A DNA stretch of 64,000 nucleotides from JAOPZW01 sp963807305 (GCA_963807305.1 CAWEBN010000014.1:140373-204372), one strand, 5' to 3'; shown: positions 55,233-64,000, counted from the stretch's first letter. The notes: a model not told the origin generated them from the letters alone. Numbers and translations are program-made.

Positions 55233-55745
55233 TCAGGCCGCGTCGGCCACGGCGCCCGTCGCGGGCAGCCATTGTCGCCAGGCCGCCGGAATCGTCGGGC
55301 TGGCGACGTGGATGAACACGTGCGGGCTCGGCGCGGTGGGCTGCCGGCGCGGGTGCATGTTGGCGCGGTCGGGGAGGTTGTCGCCTTTGCGCCGGTTGCA
55401 GGGCGCGCACGAGGCGACGATGTTCTCCCAGCTCGACGGGCCGCCCTTGGAGCGCGGGATGACGTGGTCGACCGTGAGGTTCGAGCGCGAGCCGCAGTAC
55501 TGGCACATCCAGCCGTCGCGGGCGAAGACCGCGCGGCGCGTGATCTTGCGCCGGTGGGTGTCGCGCGGGACCTTGACGAAGGTCACCAGGCGGATGACGA
55601 CTGGTCGCGGGATCGCGGTGTGCTCGGAGCGCAGCTCCCACGCCGCGTGCTCGAGCATCTCGGCCTTGTCCTTGAGCAGCAGCACCGCCGCGCGCCGCAC
55701 CGAGCAGACGTTGATCGGCTCGAAGGTCGCGTTGAGGACGAGCAC
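55233..55745 (-). CDS. HNH endonuclease family protein
   Basis: The C-terminal part has the HNH motif: CQYCGSRSNLTVDHVIPRSK, GGPSSWENIVASCAPCNRRK and GDNLP. CxxC pairs bind a structural zinc. The N terminus VLVLNATFEPINVCSVRRA is the typical start of a widespread small actinobacterial HNH group of unknown role, and GTG 55745 places the start there. An ATG at 55826 would add 27 Pro/Arg-rich residues. It is in tandem with the phosphotransferase gene, stop and start touching. Confidence 0.88.
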   Translation of the reverse strand: MLVLNATFEPINVCSVRRAAVLLLKDKAEMLEHAAWELRSEHTAIPRPVVIRLVTFVKVPRDTHRRKITRRAVFARDGWMCQYCGSRSNLTVDHVIPRSKGGPSSWENIVASCAPCNRRKGDNLPDRANMHPRRQPTAPSPHVFIHVASPTIPAAWRQWLPATGAVADAA

Positions 55746-55877
55746 CCGACCAGCGTCACGCCCGCGCCGCCGGTGCTCGTGAGCCGGCGCGGACCCCAAT
55801 CGGCCTGGTGGATTGACCCTGCCCATGGCGAATTCTGCGCGAAAGTGTAGAGGACCGGACGGGTGGGTCGGACGGGT

Positions 55878-56720
55878 CTATGCCGCTGGATAGGTGCCCA
55901 GGAGCCGGACCTCCTCGCAGTGCGCGTGCAGCGCCTGTACCGCGTCGTCCACGGATGGCTCGCCGGTGCGGCCCTCCATGTCGACGTGGAAGAGGTAGTG
56001 CCCGAGGCGCCCGCGTCGCGGGCGCGACTCGATCTTCGTCAGGTTCACCCCGCGGAAGGCGAACTCCGACAGGCAGCGCACGAGCCAGCCTGGCTGGGCG
56101 TCGCCCGCGCCGGCGAAGACGACCGAGGTCTTCCACGGGCCCGCGCCATCGGATTCGACCGGCTCGCTGCCTGCGGCGCCGAGCCACACGAAGCGCGTCG
56201 CGTTGCCGGGCTCGTCGTCGACCTCCTCGCGCAGGACGCGGCAGCCGTAGCGCTCGGCGGCGCCGCTCGGGCCGAGCGCGGCCCAGCGCTCGTCCGACTC
56301 GCCCACGGTGCGCACGGCCTCGGCGGTCGATGTCGCCGCGCGCACCTCGGCGCGCGGGAGCTCGTCGCGCAGGAAGCGCGCGCACTGCGCCAGCGGCTGG
56401 GGGTGCGAGATGACCGCCTCGATCGCGTCGAGGGTGATCTCCCGACGGGCGATGAGGCAGTTGCGGATGGCGAGGATGGCCTCGCCGAGGATCACGGTGT
56501 CGGGCGCGTCCCAGGCCAGCGCGTCGAGCGTCGCGGTCACCCCGCCCTCCAGCGAGTTCTCGACCGGGACGAGGGCACGGTCGACCCGCCCGCGGTCGAC
56601 GGCGATCACCGCCTCGTGGATGGACGCGAACGGCACGAGCTCGGCGTCGCGGGTGGCCGTGGCCCGCCGCGCCGCCTCCTCGCTGAACGTGCCGGGCGGC
56701 CCCAGGTAGCCCAGGCGCAT
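55878..56720 (-). CDS. pheA: Prephenate dehydratase
   Basis: PheA converts prephenate to phenylpyruvate in phenylalanine synthesis. The 280-residue protein has GYLGPPGTFSEEAA at the start, LVPVENSLEGGVTATLDAL, and the catalytic Thr in NATRFVWLG. The ACT domain follows with the feedback site motif NLTKIESRPRRGRLGHYLFH (ESRP). No chorismate mutase domain is attached. Its ATG overlaps the stop of the DUF4446 gene by one base. Confidence 0.95.
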   Translation of the reverse strand: MRLGYLGPPGTFSEEAARRATATRDAELVPFASIHEAVIAVDRGRVDRALVPVENSLEGGVTATLDALAWDAPDTVILGEAILAIRNCLIARREITLDAIEAVISHPQPLAQCARFLRDELPRAEVRAATSTAEAVRTVGESDERWAALGPSGAAERYGCRVLREEVDDEPGNATRFVWLGAAGSEPVESDGAGPWKTSVVFAGAGDAQPGWLVRCLSEFAFRGVNLTKIESRPRRGRLGHYLFHVDMEGRTGEPSVDDAVQALHAHCEEVRLLGTYPAA

Positions 56721-57262
56721 CACGACGACGAGCGGCGCCGCTGGCGATCGCCCACGTCGGGCGCCTCGCCGGCCAGCGCCGCGCGCATCGCCTCCTCCTC
56801 CTCGGGCGAGAGCTCGAGCTCGGCGCGGCCGGCCACCACCTGCTTCGCGTACAGGCGCGCCTGGTCGCGGTGGTGGATGGAGGAGATGACGATCCCCGAC
56901 CCGCGCGAGTCCAGGAGCGCGATCGAGGTCGACTGGCGCCCGGACATCTCGTTGTAGGCGTCGTAGCGCACGAGCCCGTGGAAGGCGACGGCCCCGTCGA
57001 GCCGGCCCTCGGCCGCGCCCAGCCGCGCGTCGAGGCTGGCCACCACGTCGGTGACGTAGTCGTTGAGCGAGCCGAAGCCGCGGTCGAGCTCGGCGGCGTG
57101 GGTGACGAGGTCCTGGGGCGAGCTGCCGCCCAGGATCGCCTTCTGGTCGGCGCGCAGCCGGCGCAGCGAGCGCAGGAGCACGAGCACCGCGATGAGCGCG
57201 ATGAGCGCCAGGCCGCCCGCGACCAGCGCAACGATCCCCGCTGTCGAGGAGAGGTCGTCCAC
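56720..57262 (-). CDS. DUF4446-family protein
   Basis: A 180-residue protein with one N-terminal membrane helix (GIVALVAGGLALIALIAVLV), a coiled-coil stretch and the conserved core VRYDAYNEMSGRQSTSIALL, then GIVISSIHHRDQARLYAKQV, and an acidic tail. This matches DUF4446, whose function is unknown. It is coupled with pheA; the reason is unclear. GTG start at 57262. Confidence 0.88.
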   Translation of the reverse strand: MDDLSSTAGIVALVAGGLALIALIAVLVLLRSLRRLRADQKAILGGSSPQDLVTHAAELDRGFGSLNDYVTDVVASLDARLGAAEGRLDGAVAFHGLVRYDAYNEMSGRQSTSIALLDSRGSGIVISSIHHRDQARLYAKQVVAGRAELELSPEEEEAMRAALAGEAPDVGDRQRRRSSS

Positions 57263-57289
57263 CGCCGGAAAGGATAGGCGCGCGTGCGG

Positions 57290-58495
57290 CTAGCGCGTGA
57301 AGATGACCGTGTAGCTCGAGCGGTTGTTGCCGACCGTCTTCTCGCCGGGGACCTTGGCGATCGCGACGGTGACCGTGGTCGGCGCGTTGGCCGGCGGCGC
57401 TGCGCCCAGCGGGATGTTCACCGTCGCCGTCTGGCGGGCCTTCGTCTGGCCGATGGTCTTCGTGGTCGCGAGGGTCTTGCCGGTCGTCGGCTTGACCGAG
57501 ACCGAGACCTTGACGTTGGACTCGTCGTTGTCGCCCTGGTTGGCGAACTTGACCGTGAGGGTCGGGTTGTTCGACCAGGGGACGCGGTTGACCACCCCGG
57601 GCGCCTCGGGTTGCAGCGTGACGGCGCCGACGCTCGTGCTCACGAGCCCGTGGCCGTGCAGGCCGGGCGCCGGCTGGCCAGACGTGCCGGACGAGCCGCT
57701 GCTCGCACTGCGGCCCAGGTGCGAGGCCACGGTGGCCGGCGCCAGCCACGAGATGTCCGGCATGAAGCGGCTGCCCGCGATCTGCTGGCCCTTGACCCCG
57801 TTCTTGTCGAGGCCGTCCTTGATGAGCGGCGCCACGCGCTGGGAGTAGACGACGTCGGAGGTCAGGAAGTTCTGCATCTCGCCGGCGATGTTGTTGATCG
57901 CGGTCTCCGAGGTCTGCCCGCGGCCGAGCGCGGCCGGGATCTGGTCCGCGATCTTCGTCAGGCCCTCGGCGCGCAGGTTGAGCACGAGCTCGAGGTTGCG
58001 CTGGGCCGCGCCCATGTCGCCGGGGACGTCGAAGGCCTTCGCGCGCTTGACGTCGTCCTCGGCGGCCAGCCGCAGCTGGTTGATCTGCACCTGCAGCTGC
58101 GAGGAGTTGCGGGCGCCGTCGGACATGCGCTGGAAGAACGGCTTGCCGACCGACTGGTCGGAGTCGTTGATGACCGCGGTGACGTTGCGGTTGTAGTCCT
58201 TGAGCGCGTTGTCCTTGCGGCTGTCGAGGCAGCCCTTGAAGCCCAGGACGACCAGGATGGCGAGGATCACGAGCGCGCCGAGGCCGACCGCCTGGCGCAG
58301 GCGGGCGGTCTGGCGATCCGGTGGGGCTCCCGCACCACCGCCGCGCGCGGCGGTGGCCGGGCGGCGCGGCCGCGCGGGGCGCGATCGCACTCGTGTGGGC
58401 TCGTCACCCTCGTCGAAGAACGACAACAACTGCTCCCGGTTGGGCTTGGGAAACGACCAGTATGCCCATCGGACCGGACCTTTCGCGGCACGCAC
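57290..58495 (-). CDS. Membrane protein with CARDB-like extracytoplasmic domain
   Basis: A 401-residue protein. After an Arg/Pro-rich cytosolic part (WAYWSFPKPNREQLLSFFDEG and RSRPARPRR) comes one membrane helix (LGALVILAILVVLGFKGC), a long helical extracytoplasmic region (AEDDVKRAKAFDVPGDMGAA), a Ser/Gly linker and a beta-sandwich of CARDB/APHP type (WSNNPTLTVKFANQGDNDES, then VAIAKVPGEKTVGNNRSSYT). The start is uncertain; GTG 58495 is assumed. It is divergent from the kinase gene, with about 50 bases between. A cell-surface role is likely. Confidence 0.75.
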   Translation of the reverse strand: MRAAKGPVRWAYWSFPKPNREQLLSFFDEGDEPTRVRSRPARPRRPATAARGGGAGAPPDRQTARLRQAVGLGALVILAILVVLGFKGCLDSRKDNALKDYNRNVTAVINDSDQSVGKPFFQRMSDGARNSSQLQVQINQLRLAAEDDVKRAKAFDVPGDMGAAQRNLELVLNLRAEGLTKIADQIPAALGRGQTSETAINNIAGEMQNFLTSDVVYSQRVAPLIKDGLDKNGVKGQQIAGSRFMPDISWLAPATVASHLGRSASSGSSGTSGQPAPGLHGHGLVSTSVGAVTLQPEAPGVVNRVPWSNNPTLTVKFANQGDNDESNVKVSVSVKPTTGKTLATTKTIGQTKARQTATVNIPLGAAPPANAPTTVTVAIAKVPGEKTVGNNRSSYTVIFTR

Positions 58496-58546
58496 GAGGT
58501 CGTGCACGGCGAGGAGGCAGGCGGCCGACGGCGAAGCCAGGACGCG

Positions 58547-60241
58547 GTGAGGACCGCCGACGAGCCCACGGACGCCACCACCGCGCGCGACCTGGGCGCC
58601 GGCACCGACGCGCGACGCGTGCTCGATCGCTACCGGCTGGTGCGCCAGATCGGCTCGGGCGGCTTCGGCGTGGTGTGGCTGGCCGAGGACGAGCGCCTCG
58701 AGCGCGCCGTGGCGGTCAAGCGCATCGCCATGCACGACGACGCGGTGGCGGCACGGGCCGAGCGGGAGGCGCGCGCGGCGGCGCGCCTGTCGCATCCGGG
58801 GATCGTCGCCCTCTACGAGTCCGGTCGCGACGACGAGGCCTTCTACCTCGTCTCCGAGCTCGTGCGTGGGCGCACGCTGGCGGAGCTCATGCGCGACGGC
58901 GAGCTCTCCGACCGCGACGTGCTGCGCCTCGGTGTCGCCCTGTCCGACGCGCTGGCCCACGCCCACGGCCGCGGCGTCATCCATCGCGACGTCAAACCGG
59001 GCAACGTGATCGTGCCCGACCGGCCGCACGACGGGGCGGCCGTGGCCAAGCTGACGGACTTCGGCGTCGCCCGCATGGTCGGCGACGACGCGCTGACCAT
59101 CACGGGCGACGTCGTCGGCACGCTGGCCTACATGGCGCCCGAGCAGGCGGCCGGGGGAGAGGTGGGCGAGGAGGCCGACCTCTATGCCCTGGCCCTCGTC
59201 GTCTACGAGGCGCTCAGCGGCGTCAACCCCGTGCGCGGCCGCGGCGCCGCGGCCACTGCGCGGCGGGTCGGGGCGCGCCTACCGGCGCTGGGGCGCCTGC
59301 GGCGCGACCTCCCGCTCGAGCTGTGCCGGGCCCTGGACCGCGCGGTCCTCGCGCGCCCCGAGCAGCGCGGCACGCTGGCCGACCTGCGCGAGGCCCTGGC
59401 CGACGGCCTGCCGGTGGCCGACGACGAGCGCGGGACGATCGCCGGCAGCCCGCTCGAGGGCCTGGCCGGGCCGGCCCCGCGCCCGCGGGTCCGCCCCGGC
59501 GCCCGCCTCGCCGCGTCGCTGTGCGCGGGCGCCCTCGCCGCCGCGGCGCTGGTCTGGCTGACGCCGGCGGGCGGGTTCGACGTCGCGCCCGCCGCCGGGG
59601 CCGCCGCCGCGGCGCTGGCCGTGCTGCTCGCTCCGCGCCTGGGCTGGATCGCCATGGTGTGCGTCCTGGCGGCCTGGGCCGGCGGGACGGCCGGGCTGGT
59701 CATCGCCCTCGCGGCGCTGCCGACCGTCGTCTTGCTGCGCCGCGCCGGAACCCTGTGGTCGCTGCCGGCCGGAGCACCGCTGCTGGGCCTGGCCGGCCTG
59801 GCGGGCGCGTGGCCGGCGCTCGCCGCCCAGGCCGGCCGGCCATGGCAGCGCGCTGCGCTCGGTGCGCTCGGCGGCTGGTGGCTGGCGCTCGCCGAGGTCC
59901 TCACCGGCGATCGCCTCGCGCTCGGCGCTCCGCCCGACGCCGCGCTCGACGCCAAGCACCTCGATCCGTTGCTCACGAGCGGGGCGTTGGCGCTCGCGGG
60001 CGTGTGGGCGCTCGCCGCGCTGGCGCTGCCCGTCGTCGTCCGCGGGCGCGTCCTCGCGGCCGATGTCGTCGGCGCAACGGCCTGGGCGGCGGCCCTGGGA
60101 TCCGCCACCCAGGCCGTCGCCGGTACCCTGTCCTGGCAGCCGACGATGCGTGGCCTGGTGGCCGGCGCGGTCGTGGCGGGAGGTCTCGCGGTCGCCTTCG
60201 CCGCGTCACTGGGCGAGGCGTACGGGCGTTCCGCCTCGTAG
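58547..60241 (+). CDS. Serine/threonine protein kinase with polytopic C-terminal membrane part
   Basis: The kinase domain (about residues 27-290) has the Gly loop IGSGGFGVVWLAED, AVKRI, catalytic HRDVKPGNVIV, DFG in LTDFGVARM and APE in YMAPEQAAGG. A ~60-residue linker leads to roughly eight predicted membrane helices, and there are no PASTA repeats of PknB-type sensors. The start is GTG 58547; a GTG at 58502 is possible. It is followed 65 bases later by fhaA, so it is linked to the FHA/phosphatase/SEDS cluster. Confidence 0.9.
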   Translation: MRTADEPTDATTARDLGAGTDARRVLDRYRLVRQIGSGGFGVVWLAEDERLERAVAVKRIAMHDDAVAARAEREARAAARLSHPGIVALYESGRDDEAFYLVSELVRGRTLAELMRDGELSDRDVLRLGVALSDALAHAHGRGVIHRDVKPGNVIVPDRPHDGAAVAKLTDFGVARMVGDDALTITGDVVGTLAYMAPEQAAGGEVGEEADLYALALVVYEALSGVNPVRGRGAAATARRVGARLPALGRLRRDLPLELCRALDRAVLARPEQRGTLADLREALADGLPVADDERGTIAGSPLEGLAGPAPRPRVRPGARLAASLCAGALAAAALVWLTPAGGFDVAPAAGAAAAALAVLLAPRLGWIAMVCVLAAWAGGTAGLVIALAALPTVVLLRRAGTLWSLPAGAPLLGLAGLAGAWPALAAQAGRPWQRAALGALGGWWLALAEVLTGDRLALGAPPDAALDAKHLDPLLTSGALALAGVWALAALALPVVVRGRVLAADVVGATAWAAALGSATQAVAGTLSWQPTMRGLVAGAVVAGGLAVAFAASLGEAYGRSAS

Positions 60242-60306
60242 CATCACCGCATTCCGACGCGTCCTCGGGCTGGATGCCCGCGCCGTCGGGCACTACCACG
60301 CCCTCC

Positions 60307-61062
60307 ATGAGCCTCCTGCGCAACCTCGAGGACAAGATCGCCGGCCTCGTCGAGGGGACGTTCGGCCGTGTCTTCCGCACCCAGGTGCGGCCGGTCGAGA
60401 TCGCCCGCAAGCTGGCGCGCGAGATGGAGGAGCACAAGACGATCTCCGTCTCGCGCACCTACGTGCCCAACGAGTACGTCGTCTGGCTCGGCCCTGAGGA
60501 TCGCCGGCGCTTCGAAGGCGTCGAGCAGGAGGTGACCGACGAGCTCTCGGCCTACCTGCTCGAGCACGCCCGTCGCGAGAAGCTCGCGCTCGTCAGCCGC
60601 CCCCAGATCACCTTCGACACCGACGAGCGCCTGCGCCTGGGTGAGTTCGGGATCCAGGCGCGGCTCGTGCGCGCCGCGGCGGAGGCCGTCGAGCAGGCCG
60701 ACCACGGGCACACGATGGTCTACTCGACCGCGGCCCGCGCGCAGGAGGAGCTGCAGGACTCGCGCAGTGCCCGCCGCGGCCGCGCGGTGCTGCTGGCCGA
60801 GGGCAAGCGCTACGCCGTCGCGCCGGGCGGCGCCACCATCGGGCGCAGCCGCGAGTGCGACATCGTCCTGGGTGACACCAACGTCTCGCGCCGGCACGCC
60901 GAGCTGCGCCCGCTGGGCGAGGGCTGGACGATCACCGACCTTGGCTCGACCAACGGCGTGCGCGTCAACGGGCGCGACGTGCGCGCCAATGAGCCGCACG
61001 GCCTCAACTCGGGCGACCGGGTCGAGGTCGGGACCGTCGACGCGCGCTTCGAGGTCGACTGA
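60307..61062 (+). CDS. FhaA-like protein (DUF3662 plus FHA domain)
   Basis: A 251-residue protein. The N-terminal DUF3662 (about 1-120; LEDKIAGLVEGTFGRVFRTQ) is followed by a Gln/Ala linker and an FHA domain (about 160-251), with the phospho-Thr-binding GRSRECDIVLGDTNVSRRHA and LGSTNGVRVNG motifs. FhaA binds phosphorylated MviN in mycobacteria and controls peptidoglycan precursor export. It precedes fhaB with one base of overlap. Confidence 0.93.
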   Translation: MSLLRNLEDKIAGLVEGTFGRVFRTQVRPVEIARKLAREMEEHKTISVSRTYVPNEYVVWLGPEDRRRFEGVEQEVTDELSAYLLEHARREKLALVSRPQITFDTDERLRLGEFGIQARLVRAAAEAVEQADHGHTMVYSTAARAQEELQDSRSARRGRAVLLAEGKRYAVAPGGATIGRSRECDIVLGDTNVSRRHAELRPLGEGWTITDLGSTNGVRVNGRDVRANEPHGLNSGDRVEVGTVDARFEVD

Positions 61063-61568
61063 TGCCCGCCGTGGTCGTCGAGCCGATCTCGGTCGCCCTG
61101 CAGTTCGGCTTCCTGGCCGTGCTCTACCTGTTCCTGCTGTGGGTCTCGCGCAGCGCCCTGAAGGACCTGCGCAACCCTCCGCGTCGCTCCGTGCCGTCCG
61201 TCGTGACGGATGTCCCGACCGACGCCACGGGCCTGCATCCGGCGTCGCAGGCCGGCGGGCAGGCCGGCGCCTTCGACCCGCGGCTCATCGTCGAGCGCGC
61301 GCCCGGTCACACTCCCGGCATGGAGTACGACGTCGGCCACGGCGCGGTCATGGGTCGCGGCGATCAGGCGGAGATCCGCCTCGAGGATCCCTTCGCGTCC
61401 TCGCGCCACGCCAGGCTGACGCCCCAGGGCGGCATCGTCGTGATCGAAGACCTCGGCTCCACCAACGGCACCTACCTCAACGAGGAGCTGCTGTCCGGCC
61501 CGCAGCCGCTGCACCAGGGCGACCGCGTGCGCATCGGGGACAGCGAGTTCACCTACGCGGACCGATGA
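61062..61568 (+). CDS. FhaB-like protein (TM plus FHA domain)
   Basis: A 168-residue protein. It begins with a hydrophobic segment (LQFGFLAVLYLFLLWVSRSAL) and has an Ala/Gly-rich linker. The C-terminal FHA domain has GRGDQAEIRLEDPFASSRHA and LGSTNGTYLNEE. FhaB is a membrane-anchored phospho-Thr reader linked to PknA/PknB. Its start overlaps fhaA (TGATG) and its end overlaps the phosphatase gene. Confidence 0.92.
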   Translation: MPAVVVEPISVALQFGFLAVLYLFLLWVSRSALKDLRNPPRRSVPSVVTDVPTDATGLHPASQAGGQAGAFDPRLIVERAPGHTPGMEYDVGHGAVMGRGDQAEIRLEDPFASSRHARLTPQGGIVVIEDLGSTNGTYLNEELLSGPQPLHQGDRVRIGDSEFTYADR

Positions 61569-62746
61569 TGCTGCGCGTCGCCGAGCACTTCGAGCGCACC
61601 GACACCGGCCGCCAGCGCCGCGGGAACGAGGACGCCTTCTATGCCCGCGCCCCGCTGTTCGCGGTGGCCGACGGGATGGGCGGCGCCCAGGCCGGCGAGG
61701 TCGCCTCGCACCTGGCCGTCGAGGTCCTCGAGCAGGGCCTGCCCGACGGCGGCGGATCGGTCGAGGAGCGCCTGCGCGCGCGTGTCCGCGAGGCCAACGC
61801 GCGGATCATGGAGTCCGCCCAGGCCGACGACGCGCGCGCCGGCATGGGCACGACCCTCACCGTCGCCTACGTCGGCGAGGACGACCTCACGGTCGCCCAC
61901 GTGGGCGACAGCCGCCTCTACCGCCTGCGCGACGGGGCCTTCGAGCGCCTGACCGACGACCACTCGCTCGTCGAGGAGCTCGTGCGCCAGGGCAAGCTGA
62001 CGCCCGAGGAGGCCGACGAGCATCCCCAGCGCTCGATCATCACGCGCGCGCTCGGCGCCGAGGAGGGCGTCGAGGCCGACAGCCACACGTGGGCGGGGCG
62101 CGACGGCGACGTCTACCTGATCTGCTCGGACGGACTGACCTCGATGATCCCCGAGGCCCACGTGGCCCAGGTCCTGGCCGAGGCGCCGTCGCTGGCGAGC
62201 GCCGGGCGGATGCTCATCGACGCGGCCAACGACGCCGGCGGGCGCGACAACATCACGGTCGTCCTCTTCCGCCTGGAGGAGGTCGGCGCCGGCGGCTCCG
62301 CGCCGCAGGAGACCGCCGAGCACCGCATGGCCGCCTCGCCCGAGCCCGACGGGTCCGCCGCCACCGCACCCGTGGCACGGCTGCAGCCGCGCCCCGCCCG
62401 CCGCGAGGCACCGGCGCGCCGGCGCCGGCGCCGCCCGCGCGTCCCGGTCGGGCCGATCCTCGTCCTCTTCCTGCTGGCCTGCGTGCTGCTCGGCGGCTAT
62501 TACGCCTCGCAGACCGTCTACTTCGTCGGCGCCAGCAACGACGGCTTCGTCAGCGTCTATCGAGGACTGCCTTACGACCTTCCGGCCGGCCTGAAGCTGT
62601 ACTCGGTCAACTACGAGTCGGGCGCGCCCGTCGACGAGCTCACGCCGGCCCAGAGGCACACGGTCACGTCGCACACCCTGCGCTCCAAGGACGACGCGCA
62701 GGACTTCGTCAAGCAGCTCGAGACCGGGGAGCTGGCCGCGCGATGA
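61565..62746 (+). CDS. PP2C-family protein phosphatase PstP
   Basis: The 393-residue protein has the PP2C motifs: RRGNEDAFYARAPLFAVADGMGG, VAHVGDSRLYRL, YLICSDGLTS and GGRDNITVVLF, all with metal Asp residues. A Pro/Arg-rich juxtamembrane region, one membrane helix (VGPILVLFLLACVLLGG) and a ~75-residue extracytoplasmic domain complete it. PstP removes phosphates placed by the Ser/Thr kinases. Starts are at 61565 or the adjacent ATG 61568, and its end overlaps the SEDS gene (ATGA). Confidence 0.93.
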   Translation: MMLRVAEHFERTDTGRQRRGNEDAFYARAPLFAVADGMGGAQAGEVASHLAVEVLEQGLPDGGGSVEERLRARVREANARIMESAQADDARAGMGTTLTVAYVGEDDLTVAHVGDSRLYRLRDGAFERLTDDHSLVEELVRQGKLTPEEADEHPQRSIITRALGAEEGVEADSHTWAGRDGDVYLICSDGLTSMIPEAHVAQVLAEAPSLASAGRMLIDAANDAGGRDNITVVLFRLEEVGAGGSAPQETAEHRMAASPEPDGSAATAPVARLQPRPARREAPARRRRRRPRVPVGPILVLFLLACVLLGGYYASQTVYFVGASNDGFVSVYRGLPYDLPAGLKLYSVNYESGAPVDELTPAQRHTVTSHTLRSKDDAQDFVKQLETGELAAR

Positions 62747-64000
62747 CGAGCGCGCGCAATCGCGAGCTGCTGGCGCTGATCCCGGCCTCACTGCTGCTCA
62801 CGGCGGGCTTCGCGGCCGTCTTCATCGAGCGCAACGACGTGCTGACCAACGTGTCGCTGACCTACGGCGCGATCTTCCTCGGCCTGTGCCTGGCGGCGCA
62901 CGTCGTCCTGCGCTTCACGCTGCCCTACGCCGACCCCTACCTGTTCCCGCTCTTCGCGGTGCTGGCGTGCTTCGGCCTCGTGATGATCTACCGCATCGAC
63001 GACACGCTGGCGCGCGAGCAGGCGCAGTGGTTCGTCATCGGGCTGGGCCTCTTCGCCGCGACGATCATCCTGCTGCGCGACTACCGCGTGCTCGAGCGCT
63101 ACCGCTACACGGTGGCGGCCGTCGGCATCGGGCTGCTGCTGCTGCCGCGCCTGCCCGGCATCGGCCAGCAGGTCAACGGCGCGTACCTCGGCGTCAAGGC
63201 CGGCCCGCTGACCTTCCAGCCGGCGGAGTTCGCCAAGATCGCGATCATCGTCTTCCTGGCCAGCTACCTGCGCGACACGCGCCAGCTGCTGGTCATCGGG
63301 GCGCGGCGCTTCGCGGGGATCACGATCCCGCCGCTCAAGCACTTCGGGCCGCTGCTCGTCGTGTGGGGCGCGGCGATGCTGATGCTGTTCTTCATCCAGG
63401 ACCTCGGCTCGTCGCTGATGTTCTACGGCGGCTTCCTGGCCGTCGTCTACGTGGCCACCAATCGCTTCTCGTTCGTCGCGGTCGGCCTCACGCTCTTCGC
63501 CGCCGGCGCGTGGGTCCTCTACCACGCCCGCCCGACCATCACCCATCGCGTCGACGCGTGGCTTCATCCCTTCGGCGCGCTCTACGACCAGGTCGGCGGC
63601 AGCTACCAGATCGCGCAGTCCGTCTTCGCGCAGGCCGACGGCGGCCTCTTCGGACGGGGCTTCGGGCAGGCGCTGCTGAAGGTCGGCGACTCGCCGCTGC
63701 TGCCCGCGGCGCAGACCGACCTCATCTACTCGGTGATCGTCAACGAGCTGGGCCTGATCGGCGCCTGCGCGGTCCTCTGCACCTACCTGCTCGCCATCCA
63801 GCGCGGCTTCAAGATCGCCACGCTGGCGCGCGACTCGTTCTCCAAGCTGCTCGCCACCGGCCTGACCGCGGTCTTCGCCCTGCAGGTCTTCGTGATCGTC
63901 GGCGGCGTCACGCGCGTCATCCCGCTCACCGGCGTGACGCTGCCCTTCATCTCCTACGGCGGCTCGTCGATCCTGGCCAACTTCGTGCTGCTGGCCCTGC
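62743..64000 (+). CDS. SEDS-family peptidoglycan glycosyltransferase (FtsW/RodA/SpoVE), cut by window end
   Basis: The start at ATG 62743 is coupled with pstP. The protein runs to the window end as a multi-spanning membrane protein: AEFAKIAIIVFLASYLRDTR, FIQDLGSSLMFYGGFLAVVY, HPFGALYDQVGGSYQIAQSV, LPAAQTDLIYSVIVNELGLIG and FISYGGSSILANF. These are the SEDS core (D/E-rich loop and the PFxSYGGSS motif). It polymerises lipid II in cell elongation or division; position after pstP suggests the RodA type, but FtsW cannot be excluded without its C terminus. Confidence 0.93.
   Translation, partial: MTSARNRELLALIPASLLLTAGFAAVFIERNDVLTNVSLTYGAIFLGLCLAAHVVLRFTLPYADPYLFPLFAVLACFGLVMIYRIDDTLAREQAQWFVIGLGLFAATIILLRDYRVLERYRYTVAAVGIGLLLLPRLPGIGQQVNGAYLGVKAGPLTFQPAEFAKIAIIVFLASYLRDTRQLLVIGARRFAGITIPPLKHFGPLLVVWGAAMLMLFFIQDLGSSLMFYGGFLAVVYVATNRFSFVAVGLTLFAAGAWVLYHARPTITHRVDAWLHPFGALYDQVGGSYQIAQSVFAQADGGLFGRGFGQALLKVGDSPLLPAAQTDLIYSVIVNELGLIGACAVLCTYLLAIQRGFKIATLARDSFSKLLATGLTAVFALQVFVIVGGVTRVIPLTGVTLPFISYGGSSILANFVLLAL

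Overview
The window is about 64 kb of very GC-rich bacterial chromosome with frequent GTG and TTG starts and many 1-4 nt gene overlaps. Gene content (menaquinone pathway, Rieske/cytochrome bc operon with a split cytochrome b, FhaA/FhaB/PstP/SEDS signalling cluster, actinobacterial dnaA neighbourhood) points to Actinomycetota. I infer the class Thermoleophilia (Solirubrobacterales), but no rRNA is present to prove it.

Layout. 1-3 kb is a gene graveyard: a frameshifted transposase piece, the tail of an Excalibur-domain protein, a frameshifted MOSC-domain gene and an RNase H-like stub surround one intact flavoprotein gene. 3-8.5 kb holds a uracil-DNA-glycosylase-like gene, tRNA-Lys, the Tat export genes (tatA, tatC), a zinc-ribbon protein and a two-component system. 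8.6-12.6 kb is a respiratory operon on the minus strand: Rieske protein, cytochrome b6-type protein, a cytochrome b/cytochrome c fusion, menaquinone methyltransferase and polyprenyl diphosphate synthase. 12.6-16.5 kb is tetrapyrrole synthesis: hemB, a fused siroheme-decarboxylase-like gene and hemL. 16.5-37.5 kb is mixed accessory and housekeeping: GNAT, an ABC exporter, an AI-2E transporter with a zinc ribbon, a YmdB-like phosphodiesterase, a cyclic-nucleotide-binding protein, an ArsM-like methyltransferase, a tandem pair of large LuxR-type ATPases (the first truncated), a membrane glycosyltransferase, a phosphodiesterase, an aminotransferase, a D-Ala-D-Ala-ligase-like enzyme, a bifunctional nuclease, an AraC regulator, a peroxiredoxin and an oxidoreductase.

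37.8-54.1 kb is the replication-origin region. Leftward on the minus strand run rpmH, rnpA, yidD, yidC, jag, rsmG, parA, parB and tRNA-Ile. Rightward on the plus strand run dnaA, dnaN, recF (frameshifted as given), a DciA-like gene, gyrB and gyrA. The strand switch at about 42.6-42.9 kb is the best origin candidate. Between the DciA-like gene and gyrB sits a head-on FG-GAP/FecR-like surface protein gene, an unusual insertion bounded by a 40-bp tandem duplication. Two identical 18-bp repeats resembling parS half-sites lie at the rsmG start.

After gyrA is a small unit with its own promoter, a perfect Shine-Dalgarno sequence, a 15-codon frame beginning with ATA and a perfect 12-bp terminator stem. 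54.4-64 kb carries an aminoglycoside-phosphotransferase-like kinase, an HNH endonuclease, pheA, a DUF4446 protein, a CARDB-like membrane protein, and then a Ser/Thr kinase, FhaA, FhaB, PstP phosphatase and a SEDS (FtsW/RodA) protein cut by the window end. The last five link phosphorylation signalling to cell-wall growth.
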